Assembly: GCA_902530985.1 (NCBI GenBank)
Contig: CACACI010000007.1
Span: forward strand, 1-55,782
Reading direction: 5' to 3'
DNA from: an uncultured Alphaproteobacteria bacterium
Lineage (GTDB): Bacteria; Pseudomonadota; Alphaproteobacteria; Methylaequorales; Methylaequoraceae
DNA length: 55,782 nt
In this document: positions 45,697 to 54,153 of the stretch, one piece after another
Numbering within the stretch: position 1 is the stretch's first letter
How the letters are laid out: every line of letters begins with the position of its first letter
Program-made: the position numbers and the translations under genes
Notes under the pieces: generated by a model
What the model saw: the letters and a program-made list of their open reading frames with translations, nothing else
Database searches by the model: none
What the model was told of the DNA's origin: nothing

Positions 45697-47087
45697 TGAC
45701 CGAAAATCTCACAGCTATTTGTTATCTAATTTCTGCAATTTTTTTTATTCTTGCACTTAAAGGATTATCTCACCCAGAATCAGCTCGTAATGGCAACATC
45801 ATGGGTATTATTGGGATGGTTATTGCAATATTCACAACACTTTTTAATCCTAACGTAGTCTCATATGAACTAATTATTTTAGGTATTATTATAGGTGGTA
45901 CAATAGGAACATTTATAGCTTTTAAAATTGAAATGACTGCTTTACCTCAGTTGGTAGCAGCCTTTCATTCTCTTGTTGGTTTGGCTGCTGTTTTTGTTGC
46001 TACAAGTGCATTTTATTCACCTGATAGTTATGGAATAGTTGATCCAGAAGGGAAGATATTTGCTTCTAGTCTAGTTGAAATGTCTTTAGGAGTTGCTATA
46101 GGTGCGATTACTTTCACGGGTTCAATTATTGCTTTTCTAAAACTCCAAGGATTAGTTAGTGGAGCTCCTACAGTTTTTTTTGGTCAGCACTTTTTAAATT
46201 TATTGATTTTTATATCTTTGGTTATTCTTACTGTTCTATTCACTTTAGAATCATCAACTAATACATTTTGGTCTATTGTGGGGCTTTCCCTGATACTTGG
46301 AATATTACTTATAATTCCAATAGGTGGCGCGGACATGCCAGTAGTGGTTTCCATGCTTAACTCTTATTCGGGATGGGCAGCAGCAGGTATTGGTTTTACT
46401 CTATCAAATCATTTGCTTATTATTGTAGGATCATTGGTAGGAGCTTCCGGAGCAATACTTAGTTATATCATGTGTAAGGGTATGAATAGATCTTTTGTAA
46501 GCGTGATCCTTGGTGGATTTGGAGTTGAAGAGGGAACTGCTGTAGATAAAGATAATGGAAAAACAGTAAAAACTGGAAGTCCCGAAGATGCTGCTTTTAT
46601 TATGTCAAATGCAAGTAGTGTAATAATTGTTCCAGGTTATGGTATGGCCGTAGCCCAAGCGCAACATGCATTAAGAGAGATGTGTGATATATTAAAAAAA
46701 AATGGAGTTACAATCAAATATGCAATTCATCCTGTAGCTGGAAGAATGCCTGGACATATGAATGTTTTACTTGCTGAGGCAAATGTTCCCTATGATGAAG
46801 TTTTCGAGCTTGAAGAAATTAATAGCGAGTTTTCTAATACGGATGCAGCTTTTGTTATTGGTGCTAATGACATAACTAACCCAGCTGCAAAAACTGATAA
46901 GACAAGCCCAATATATGGTATGCCAATTCTGGACGTAGAGAACTCCGGCACTGTGCTTTTTGTAAAAAGATCCATGGCATCAGGTTACGCAGGAGTTGAT
47001 AATGAATTGTTTTTTAGAGACAATACTATGATGTTGTTTTCTGATGCAAAAAAAATGGTTGAGGATATAGTAAAAAGTTTAGACTGA
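45696..47087 (+). CDS. pntB: NAD(P) transhydrogenase subunit beta
   Basis: LPQLVAAFHSLVGLAAVFVA; IVPGYGMAVAQAQHAL; VIGANDITNPAAK. Confidence 0.98.
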   Translation: MTENLTAICYLISAIFFILALKGLSHPESARNGNIMGIIGMVIAIFTTLFNPNVVSYELIILGIIIGGTIGTFIAFKIEMTALPQLVAAFHSLVGLAAVFVATSAFYSPDSYGIVDPEGKIFASSLVEMSLGVAIGAITFTGSIIAFLKLQGLVSGAPTVFFGQHFLNLLIFISLVILTVLFTLESSTNTFWSIVGLSLILGILLIIPIGGADMPVVVSMLNSYSGWAAAGIGFTLSNHLLIIVGSLVGASGAILSYIMCKGMNRSFVSVILGGFGVEEGTAVDKDNGKTVKTGSPEDAAFIMSNASSVIIVPGYGMAVAQAQHALREMCDILKKNGVTIKYAIHPVAGRMPGHMNVLLAEANVPYDEVFELEEINSEFSNTDAAFVIGANDITNPAAKTDKTSPIYGMPILDVENSGTVLFVKRSMASGYAGVDNELFFRDNTMMLFSDAKKMVEDIVKSLD

Positions 47088-47100
47088 TTAGTTTAATTGT

Positions 47101-47307
47101 TTAATAACCTTGGATCTCATGTTTTTTTCTTAACAGCTTTTTATAGCGGCGAGTACATTCATTAAGTAATCGAGCTTTTTTTTCAGAAGGTTTTTCGTAG
47201 GCTCTCCTTTGCTTCATTTCTTTGAAGATACCTTCTCTTTGAAGTTTCTTCTTCATTGCTCTCATAGCTTTTTCAAGATTATTATCTCTTACGTTAACTC
47301 TAATAAT
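47101..47307 (-). CDS. rpsU: 30S ribosomal protein S21, apparent ATT start (not in ORF track)
   Basis: Minus strand (ATT)(ATT) RVNVRDNNLEKAMRAMKKKLQREGIFKEMKQRRAYEKPSEKKARLLNECTRRYKKLLRKKHEIQGY; AAAGGAG 7 nt before the first ATT; in-frame TAA just upstream. Confidence 0.9.
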   Translation of the reverse strand: MIRVNVRDNNLEKAMRAMKKKLQREGIFKEMKQRRAYEKPSEKKARLLNECTRRYKKLLRKKHEIQGY

Positions 47308-47378
47308 TTTGCTTCTCCTTTAATAGTGCATTACTTTTATATAAAAATGAGATAATGTAAATAACTTTTTGTAAAATT

Positions 47379-47987
47379 ATGAATAAAAAAATTGATAAAC
47401 TGAAATTACTCAACCATCTGCTAAATTATTTACAGAATGATTTAAATTTTGAAAATTGTTTGGAGAAAGTTGCTACTGAATTTAAGTTTGATAAACCAAC
47501 AAAAGAAAGACTTTATAATGAAGTTTTTCATAATGGTATTGATTCATTTATTTATGAATTAAATAATTTTATTAATCAAAAAATGAAACAAGGAATTCCA
47601 AGGAACTTTAGAAAATACAATACAACTGAGAAAATAAGATTTTTAATATTTTATAGAATAAACCTGATTAATAAATTATTTAATAGAGAGATACTTCTAA
47701 AACTGATTCTTAAACACAGATCACCAATCAAATTAAATAAGATGCTATTTAATATTAGTGATGAGATTTGGTTTTTATCTGGAGACAACTCAACAGATTT
47801 TAATTATTATAGTAAAAGATTTATTTTAATGAACATTTACACAACATCTTTTCTCTATAATTTAAGAGATAATTCAAAGGATTTTTTAAAAACCAAACAT
47901 TTTTTAGATAAACAAATTGACTCAGTAATAAGTTTTGGTCGTCTAAAATCAAAAGTTAAAAGTTTTTTTTATTCAAAGACAATGTAG
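47379..47987 (+). CDS. COQ9 family protein
   Basis: C-terminal ISDEIWFLSGDNSTDFNYYSKRFILMNIYTTSFLYNLRD; next to rpsU as in other alphaproteobacteria. Confidence 0.87.
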   Translation: MNKKIDKLKLLNHLLNYLQNDLNFENCLEKVATEFKFDKPTKERLYNEVFHNGIDSFIYELNNFINQKMKQGIPRNFRKYNTTEKIRFLIFYRINLINKLFNREILLKLILKHRSPIKLNKMLFNISDEIWFLSGDNSTDFNYYSKRFILMNIYTTSFLYNLRDNSKDFLKTKHFLDKQIDSVISFGRLKSKVKSFFYSKTM

Positions 47988-49009
47988 TGTCCCATTTTTC
48001 TTGATGGTCTAATATCTTTTTTAAAATAATCGTAAACTTTAAAATTATTGTTAATTTCGTTAAACTTTTGAAATTCCTTTCCTATAATATTTATCATTTT
48101 ACAATTCTTAAATGGTTTAGGTTCGAGCACTCTCTTTTTCATTATTAATGAAACCAAATTGTCAAATTGGCTAAATTTGCATGAATCCATTGTCCAATGA
48201 CCAGAGTTATGTGGTCTTGGAGCTAGTTCATTAATTAATAATTCCTGATTATGAGTTAGAAACATTTCAATTGCTAAAATACCATTCAAATTTAAATTGT
48301 TAGCAATTATTTTAGCCTTATTTATAGAATCTTTTTCAATTGATGGATTTATTCTTGCAGGATAGATACTTTCCCTTAAAATTGAGTCCTTATGAAAGTT
48401 TTCAACCGGAGGGTAGAAAGTGAATTCTTTACCATTACTAACAACGATTACTGAAATTTCTAATTTAAAATTTATTTTTTCTTCTAGAATAGAGTTTCTT
48501 AAATCCTCTGTTGCAAAATCATTTAAATTTGTTTTATTGATTTGAAACTGCCCTTTGCCATCGTACCCAAACTCTTGTGTTTTTAAAATACATTGATGAT
48601 TTAATTTTTTTGCAGAAGTTACTAAATCAGAAAAATTATTTATCTCAAAATATTTTGCAGTCTTAATGGTATTAAGATTATTCAGAAAATTTTTTTCTTT
48701 TAACCTGTTTTGAGTTATTTCAATGATCTTACTTGATGGGAAAAGCTTTTTCTTATGTTCAATAGTTTGGCAAAACTCTTTTGGAATATTTTCTGTTTCT
48801 ATGGTAAATAATTCGGCAGAATTCACGAATTTCTGAATTTTAGCCTTATCATTAAAACTTCCTATAAAAAAATCATCACAAAAGTTCTTTGCACTAAATT
48901 CTTCTGCATTAGAAAAAACTATTGTTTTGACACCAATTTTTTTTGCGGCATTACATATAAACATTCCTAGTTGACCACCACCAACTATCCCTAAAACATT
49001 TTTAGTCAT
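47969..49009 (-). CDS. purK: 5-(carboxyamino)imidazole ribonucleotide synthase
   Basis: LGIVGGGQLGMFICNAAKKIGV; ELAPRPHNSGHWTMDSC. Confidence 0.97.
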   Translation of the reverse strand: MTKNVLGIVGGGQLGMFICNAAKKIGVKTIVFSNAEEFSAKNFCDDFFIGSFNDKAKIQKFVNSAELFTIETENIPKEFCQTIEHKKKLFPSSKIIEITQNRLKEKNFLNNLNTIKTAKYFEINNFSDLVTSAKKLNHQCILKTQEFGYDGKGQFQINKTNLNDFATEDLRNSILEEKINFKLEISVIVVSNGKEFTFYPPVENFHKDSILRESIYPARINPSIEKDSINKAKIIANNLNLNGILAIEMFLTHNQELLINELAPRPHNSGHWTMDSCKFSQFDNLVSLIMKKRVLEPKPFKNCKMINIIGKEFQKFNEINNNFKVYDYFKKDIRPSRKMGHYIVFE

Positions 49010-49493
49010 TAAGTGGAATCTTTTTAATTGAATTTGTCTGTTTGTTTCTAAATTCGTTCAATTTTTTTTTAATATCTGGATATTTATTTCCTAATATTGA
49101 GATTGCAGTCAAAGCAGCATTAATCGCCCCAGGTTTGCCAATGGCAAGTGTGGGAACAGGAATGCCAGCAGGCATTTGAACAATAGATAACAAACTATCC
49201 AATCCTTTTAATGATTTTGTTTCTATAGGTATGCCGATAACTGGAACAATGGAAAGTGCTGCAACCATGCCTGGTAAGTGTGCTGCTCCACCAGCACCTG
49301 CAATAACTACTTCAATTTCTCTTTCTTTCAGAGACTTTGCATAAGCATATAATCTTTCAGGTGTTCTGTGCGCTGAAACAATTTTTTTTTCAAATGGGAT
49401 TTTAAATTTTTCCAATATTTCTTTTGATGAGCATAACACCTTCCAATCAGATTGGCTTCCCATTATTATTGAAACAAGTTTTTTACTTTTCAT
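49002..49493 (-). CDS. purE: 5-(carboxyamino)imidazole ribonucleotide mutase
   Basis: IIMGSQSDWKVL; VSAHRTPERLYAYA; AGAGGAAHLPGMVAALS. Confidence 0.98.
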   Translation of the reverse strand: MKSKKLVSIIMGSQSDWKVLCSSKEILEKFKIPFEKKIVSAHRTPERLYAYAKSLKEREIEVVIAGAGGAAHLPGMVAALSIVPVIGIPIETKSLKGLDSLLSIVQMPAGIPVPTLAIGKPGAINAALTAISILGNKYPDIKKKLNEFRNKQTNSIKKIPLND

Positions 49494-49540
49494 TTTAAAA
49501 AATTATAGATTTTAATTCAAAAAAATACTAACATTAAATA

Positions 49541-49720
49541 ATGGAAAGAGTTTTTATTAAAGAAAAAAAAATTAAATCTTTGCTCTCTAAACATGAATTC
49601 TTTGATTTGTTAATTCAAAAAAAAACTAGAAACGTCAGTATTGATGATTTGGAGATCAATTCTTTAAAGAAAAAAAAATTAAAAATAAAAGATGAAATAA
49701 ATAAACTTAAAAATAACTAA
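49541..49720 (+). CDS. DUF465/YdcH-like small helical protein (59 aa)
   Basis: MERVFIKEKKIKSLLSKHEFFDLLIQKKTRNVSIDDLEINSLKKKKLKIKDEINKLKNN; LKKKKLKIKDEI pattern of DUF465. Confidence 0.68.
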   Translation: MERVFIKEKKIKSLLSKHEFFDLLIQKKTRNVSIDDLEINSLKKKKLKIKDEINKLKNN

Positions 49721-50241
49721 TTTTCATTTTTGTACTTATCAATAATTTTTTCAATATCTTCTTTATTGCACAAACCTAATTCAAATGGGTTTTGAGCCCT
49801 TACATTTTGCATATTCCAATATGACCTATCTCTAATGGACTGGACAGTTTTTTTTGTTGTGCCTATAACCTTACATATTTTTGAATCAGGTATATCTGGT
49901 ATGTTTTTGATAAACCAGTATATTCCATTTGGTTTATCAGCTCTTTTAGATAAAGGAGTGTATCTTGAACCTTTTGTTTTCGCATTTGGTATTGGAATAT
50001 CTGAGTTCTTAATATTTAGAAGTGAATTCTCATTTTTTTCACATTTGACAATCTCTTCTTTAGTGAGTTCTCCACTCTCTAAAGGGTTTCTGGGTAGAAT
50101 ACCGCTTGAAACCTCGCCATCAGCAATAGCTTGAATTTCAAGGATATGCAAACCCACAAATTCGGAAATTTGTTTAAAAGACAAGCTGGTATTATCTATT
50201 AACCAACTTGCTGTAGCTTTTGGCATTAATGGTTTTCTCAT
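49717..50241 (-). CDS. DUF1013/TrcR-like cell cycle transcriptional regulator
   Basis: PLMPKATASWLIDNTSLSFKQISEFVGLHILEIQAIADGEV; IGTTKKTVQSIRDRSYWNMQNVRAQNPFELGLC. Confidence 0.92.
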   Translation of the reverse strand: MRKPLMPKATASWLIDNTSLSFKQISEFVGLHILEIQAIADGEVSSGILPRNPLESGELTKEEIVKCEKNENSLLNIKNSDIPIPNAKTKGSRYTPLSKRADKPNGIYWFIKNIPDIPDSKICKVIGTTKKTVQSIRDRSYWNMQNVRAQNPFELGLCNKEDIEKIIDKYKNEN

Positions 50242-50251
50242 ATTATTTTCC

Positions 50252-51226
50252 CTACAGTTCTAAAACAACCTTTCCAATATGGCTTCCCTCTTGTAAACGT
50301 TTATGAGATGCAACTACATCTTCAATTTTAAATACAGAATCAATATAACACTTTATTTTACCATTCTCAAAGTTTGGGAAAACAAATTTTTTAAGTTGAT
50401 TTAATATGTGCCCCTTAAAAGATGAATTCCTGATCCTTAATGTAGATCCTGTGATAGTTATTCTTCTTAACATAATTTTCATTAAATTCAAATTAACATT
50501 TGAACCATTCTGAAATCCAATATTTATAAGTTTTCCATCATTTCCAAGAAGATTAAGATTCTTATTAATATAATCACCTCCAACAAAATCTAAAATCATA
50601 TCTAAGCCTTTGTATTTAAGTTTCTTTATCTCTTCAAAATAATCTTGCTCTTTGTAATTGAATACATTTTGAACACCTAGTTTTTGACAAAATTGCTTTT
50701 TATTATTATTACCAACAGTTGTAAATATTTCTGACTCAAAAAGCTTTAATACTTGTATTGCCGCGAGACCAATTCCACTTGTACCTCCATGAACTAATAC
50801 TTTTTGATTTTTTTTTAAATTACCTCTCATTACAATATTTGACCATACTGTAAAAAAACATTCTGGGATAGCAGAAGCAGCAGTTAATGAAATATTTTTT
50901 GGAATTTTAAAAGTGGTTTCTTGATCGGCAATACAATATTCAGAATACCCGCCACCATTTACTAGCGATGCAACTTTATCACCTAATTTTAAACCTTTAA
51001 CATTTGAACCAACTTTTGATACCAGTCCTGAAACCTCTAAACCTAATATTTTCGAATGCCCTGGGGGTGCAGGATAGTTTCCTTCTCTCTGAATGATATC
51101 TGGTCTGTTAACACCAGCAAATTTAACTTCTATGAGAACTTGATTTTCATTTATTTCTGGAATATCACAATCTACAACTTTCATGACTTCAGGAGGGCCT
51201 GGTCGATCAAAGTTAACTGCTCTCAT
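50252..51226 (-). CDS. NAD(P)H quinone oxidoreductase (zinc-independent MDR family)
   Basis: GVNRPDIIQREGNYPAPPG; VLVHGGTSGIGLAAIQVLK. Confidence 0.93.
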   Translation of the reverse strand: MRAVNFDRPGPPEVMKVVDCDIPEINENQVLIEVKFAGVNRPDIIQREGNYPAPPGHSKILGLEVSGLVSKVGSNVKGLKLGDKVASLVNGGGYSEYCIADQETTFKIPKNISLTAASAIPECFFTVWSNIVMRGNLKKNQKVLVHGGTSGIGLAAIQVLKLFESEIFTTVGNNNKKQFCQKLGVQNVFNYKEQDYFEEIKKLKYKGLDMILDFVGGDYINKNLNLLGNDGKLINIGFQNGSNVNLNLMKIMLRRITITGSTLRIRNSSFKGHILNQLKKFVFPNFENGKIKCYIDSVFKIEDVVASHKRLQEGSHIGKVVLEL

Positions 51227-51240
51227 TTATTACAAATTTT

Positions 51241-51468
51241 CTATTTTTTGAAATTCAAATTTTGGAATCTTTTTTTAAATTTAGCAACTTGACCATCAGA
51301 GTCTAGCATTTTTGAACCTTCACCTGTCCATGCAGGGTGTGAAACTGGATCTATATCAAGCTTTAATATTTCTCCTTCTTTACCATAAGTTGATCTGGTT
51401 TCGAAAGTTGTTCCATCCGTAAGTTGAACAATTATCTTATGATAGTTAGGGTGTATATCTTTTTTCAT
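51241..51468 (-). CDS. rpmE: 50S ribosomal protein L31
   Basis: [49 protein letters not shown]. Confidence 0.97.
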   Translation of the reverse strand: MKKDIHPNYHKIIVQLTDGTTFETRSTYGKEGEILKLDIDPVSHPAWTGEGSKMLDSDGQVAKFKKRFQNLNFKK

Positions 51469-51530
51469 ATTTCTTGACTGATCTTATATAACTATTAAAT
51501 TTAATTTGCAATAACAAAACTAATTTAAAA

Positions 51531-51830
51531 ATGGATGATTTTAAACAAAAAGCGCAAATTACATTAGATGAAATATTTAGTTTGGTAGAATCTAAATATA
51601 AAGACTTCGAAGTTGATTATGAAGATGAGAACCTTAGAATAGATTCTATTGAAAATGAAGATATCTATATCATAAGCATTCACGCTCCAACATCTCAAAT
51701 TTGGTTATCTTCTCCGTTAAGTGGAGCTCACCATTTCCAAATATCCTCCTCAGCTCCATTTATCTGGGTTAGTACAAGAGATAAAAGTATTGAACTCTTT
51801 AATTTAATTGAACAGGAATTAAATAATTAG
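51531..51830 (+). CDS. cyaY: frataxin-like iron donor CyaY
   Basis: APTSQIWLSSPLSGAHHFQISSSAPFIWVSTRDKSIELFNLIEQEL. Confidence 0.9.
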   Translation: MDDFKQKAQITLDEIFSLVESKYKDFEVDYEDENLRIDSIENEDIYIISIHAPTSQIWLSSPLSGAHHFQISSSAPFIWVSTRDKSIELFNLIEQELNN

Positions 51831-51835
51831 TTAAA

Positions 51836-52141
51836 ATGCTTAAAAAATTAATTAAGATCTTTAAAGTTAAAAATAGCAATCAGTTAATAATCGTATTCAT
51901 TGTTTTTGGAATCACTGGTTCTTTATCAGTTGTTCTAGGAAAATTGATTTTATTAGAATTGATTGGAGAAAGTATTCTAGATAATGATTTTTATTGGATT
52001 TTAAGAATAGTTCTGATTTTTCCAATTTATCAAATTTTGTTAATTGTTGTGGGTACTGTTTTTGGTCAATTTAGTTATTTCTGGAAGATAGAAAAAAAAA
52101 TTTTGATACGTATGGGGTTTATTAAATCACCGGGTAGTTAA
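51836..52141 (+). CDS. small membrane protein, DUF6787-like
   Basis: Two to three TM helices; QLIIVFIVFGITGSLSVVLGKLIL...VVGTVFGQFSYFWKIEKKILIRMGF. Confidence 0.65.
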   Translation: MLKKLIKIFKVKNSNQLIIVFIVFGITGSLSVVLGKLILLELIGESILDNDFYWILRIVLIFPIYQILLIVVGTVFGQFSYFWKIEKKILIRMGFIKSPGS

Positions 52142-53212
52142 TTTAATTTCGATTCTTCTGTTTTTTTGTAACGCTTCTTGACTATCACCAATGTTGATAG
52201 GATAGTTTTCTCCGAACCCAGCTGCAACTAGCCTGTGAGGTTCAATACCTTCTTTAATAAAAAATTTCACAATATTTATTGCTCTAGAGCTAGACAAATG
52301 CCAGTTTGAATTAAATTTTTCGTTGTTTATAGGAATTTTATCAGTATGGCCATCAACTCTTAGAATCCAATCTATTTTTTTTGGAATTTTTTTTGAAATT
52401 TCAATGAGACTAATAGCGATTTCACTTAATTTCTCTATACCTTCTGCTTGAATTATGTCTGAACCAGATTCAAAAAAGATTTCAGATGGGAAGATAAACC
52501 TATCACCTGAGACAATAACATCATCTCTTTCTCCAAGAGCTTTTTTAATTTTTTTAAAAAAAACAGATTGATATTTCCTCAATTCTTGAACTTTTCCTGC
52601 AAGTGCTTGATTAAGCTTCTGTCCAAGGTTTTTTATTTTAACTTTATTTCTTTTATCCTCTTCTTCGGCATCTATTAGCAACTTCGACAGCTCTGCCAAC
52701 CTATCATTTAATTTTTTAAGGTCTCTTTTAAGTTCAAATATTTCCAATGAATTTTCTTCACTAACTTGATTGAGTTCTTTAACCTCTTTATTTTTCAATT
52801 TAAGGTTTTCTAGTAACTTTCCTTTTTCATCAACCAATTGTTTAAGTTCTTGTGTTTTTATTTTTAGTAAATAATCAGATTTAATTCGTAGATCTTCAAC
52901 AGCCTCTTTTTCAGTATTTAATTGTTTAATTTTTTGCTTAGAACTAGAAAAAGATCTGGATAATTCTTTGTTTTTCTTTTCAAGATCCTTTTTATCCTTC
53001 AATGTTGATTCAATTTGAGAAAGCAATTTTTCTATTTCATCATCAAGAGAAGAAATTTCTCCTCTTTTAATTTCAAGCTGATCGTTGAAATATATTTGAG
53101 TTACTGTAGAAATTAGAACGGTGAAAATAGTTACTATAAGTAAGGTGCCAAGAATATCTACAAAACCAGGCCAAATATTGATCTCATATATATTTTTTCG
53201 ATTAAGTCTCAC
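52127..53212 (-). CDS. MotB/OmpA-type peptidoglycan-binding protein with TM and long coiled coil
   Basis: N-terminal WPGFVDILGTLLIVTIFTVLI TM; coiled coil; C-terminal DWILRVDGHTDKIPI...LSSSRAINIVKFFIKEGIEPHRLVAAGFGENYPI OmpA domain. Confidence 0.9.
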   Translation of the reverse strand: MRLNRKNIYEINIWPGFVDILGTLLIVTIFTVLISTVTQIYFNDQLEIKRGEISSLDDEIEKLLSQIESTLKDKKDLEKKNKELSRSFSSSKQKIKQLNTEKEAVEDLRIKSDYLLKIKTQELKQLVDEKGKLLENLKLKNKEVKELNQVSEENSLEIFELKRDLKKLNDRLAELSKLLIDAEEEDKRNKVKIKNLGQKLNQALAGKVQELRKYQSVFFKKIKKALGERDDVIVSGDRFIFPSEIFFESGSDIIQAEGIEKLSEIAISLIEISKKIPKKIDWILRVDGHTDKIPINNEKFNSNWHLSSSRAINIVKFFIKEGIEPHRLVAAGFGENYPINIGDSQEALQKNRRIEIKLTTR

Positions 53213-54153
53213 TATCTTTTACTAATGTTAGCAATTGTTTTTGATAAAACTTTTATTTCCTCTTTTATATCTTTATTGAGATTTGTGTTTTCAGATATAA
53301 TTCTGTTAATTTCATGGATTGATTTGGATATTGATTCTTGGTGAAGATTTTGTTTATCTATAACTGCTGTAGACTTTTTTAAATTTTCTGTTGTTACCTC
53401 AATCAAAGACTCTATATATGCTGGTGCAAGATTCTTCTTGTCATTATTATCCATGTTCATGAGTGAAAATTTAGTTCTCTCAGATAGTTTTTCTTCAATT
53501 TCATTGTAAAACCTATTTTGTGCTTGATTTGATTGTAAATCTAGGAAACCCAAAACTAAAGATCCCCCTAGACCAAATAGAGAGGAACTAAATGCAGTTC
53601 CCATTCCACCTAATGGTTTTTCTAGGCCTTCTTTTAAAACTTTAAAAAGTTTTTGTGTATTCTCTGAGAAATCCAAACCACTTACTGTAGAACTTACAGA
53701 ATTTATAGTTTCAAGTAACCCCCAAAAAGTACCAAGTAAACCCAAAAAAATGCTGAGACCTATCATATATCTTGATATCTCTCTACTTTCAATAAGTCTT
53801 CCTTCTATACTTTCCATGACAGTTTTCATTGAAGATTGAGTGAAAATAAACTTGCCAGAGTGCTCTTTAAGATAATTATCTAAATATTTAAGTAATCTTG
53901 GTGATTTAACACTTAATTTATTAGTTGTTGATTGTTTAAAGGTGTTGGCAAGCCAATTCAGCTCATTTTTTATATTTATTAATTGTTTTAGAATGTAAAT
54001 TATTCCAAAAGTGATAACAAATAATATGAGAGTATTAAGTGTCTGGTTTGTTAAATAAAAATTTTTTAGATTGTCAAAATGAAAAAAGAGAAGCGCTAAA
54101 ACTATTGACAAGAAAAAAATAATTCTTAGTAAGTATTTTCCAATAATTTTCAT
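53212..54153 (-). CDS. MotA/TolQ/ExbB-type proton channel protein
   Basis: RYMIGLSIFLGLLGTFWGLLETINSV; LEKPLGGMGTAFSSSLFGLGGSLVLGFLDLQ. Confidence 0.88.
   Translation of the reverse strand: MKIIGKYLLRIIFFLSIVLALLFFHFDNLKNFYLTNQTLNTLILFVITFGIIYILKQLINIKNELNWLANTFKQSTTNKLSVKSPRLLKYLDNYLKEHSGKFIFTQSSMKTVMESIEGRLIESREISRYMIGLSIFLGLLGTFWGLLETINSVSSTVSGLDFSENTQKLFKVLKEGLEKPLGGMGTAFSSSLFGLGGSLVLGFLDLQSNQAQNRFYNEIEEKLSERTKFSLMNMDNNDKKNLAPAYIESLIEVTTENLKKSTAVIDKQNLHQESISKSIHEINRIISENTNLNKDIKEEIKVLSKTIANISKR

Noticed and set aside
52127-54153. Zorya (ZorAB) anti-phage system
   Set aside because: ExbB-like and OmpA-like pair fits superficially, but no ZorC/ZorD/ZorE-like gene is visible and ExbB/OmpA pairs also occur as housekeeping genes; kept only as a generic stator-type finding
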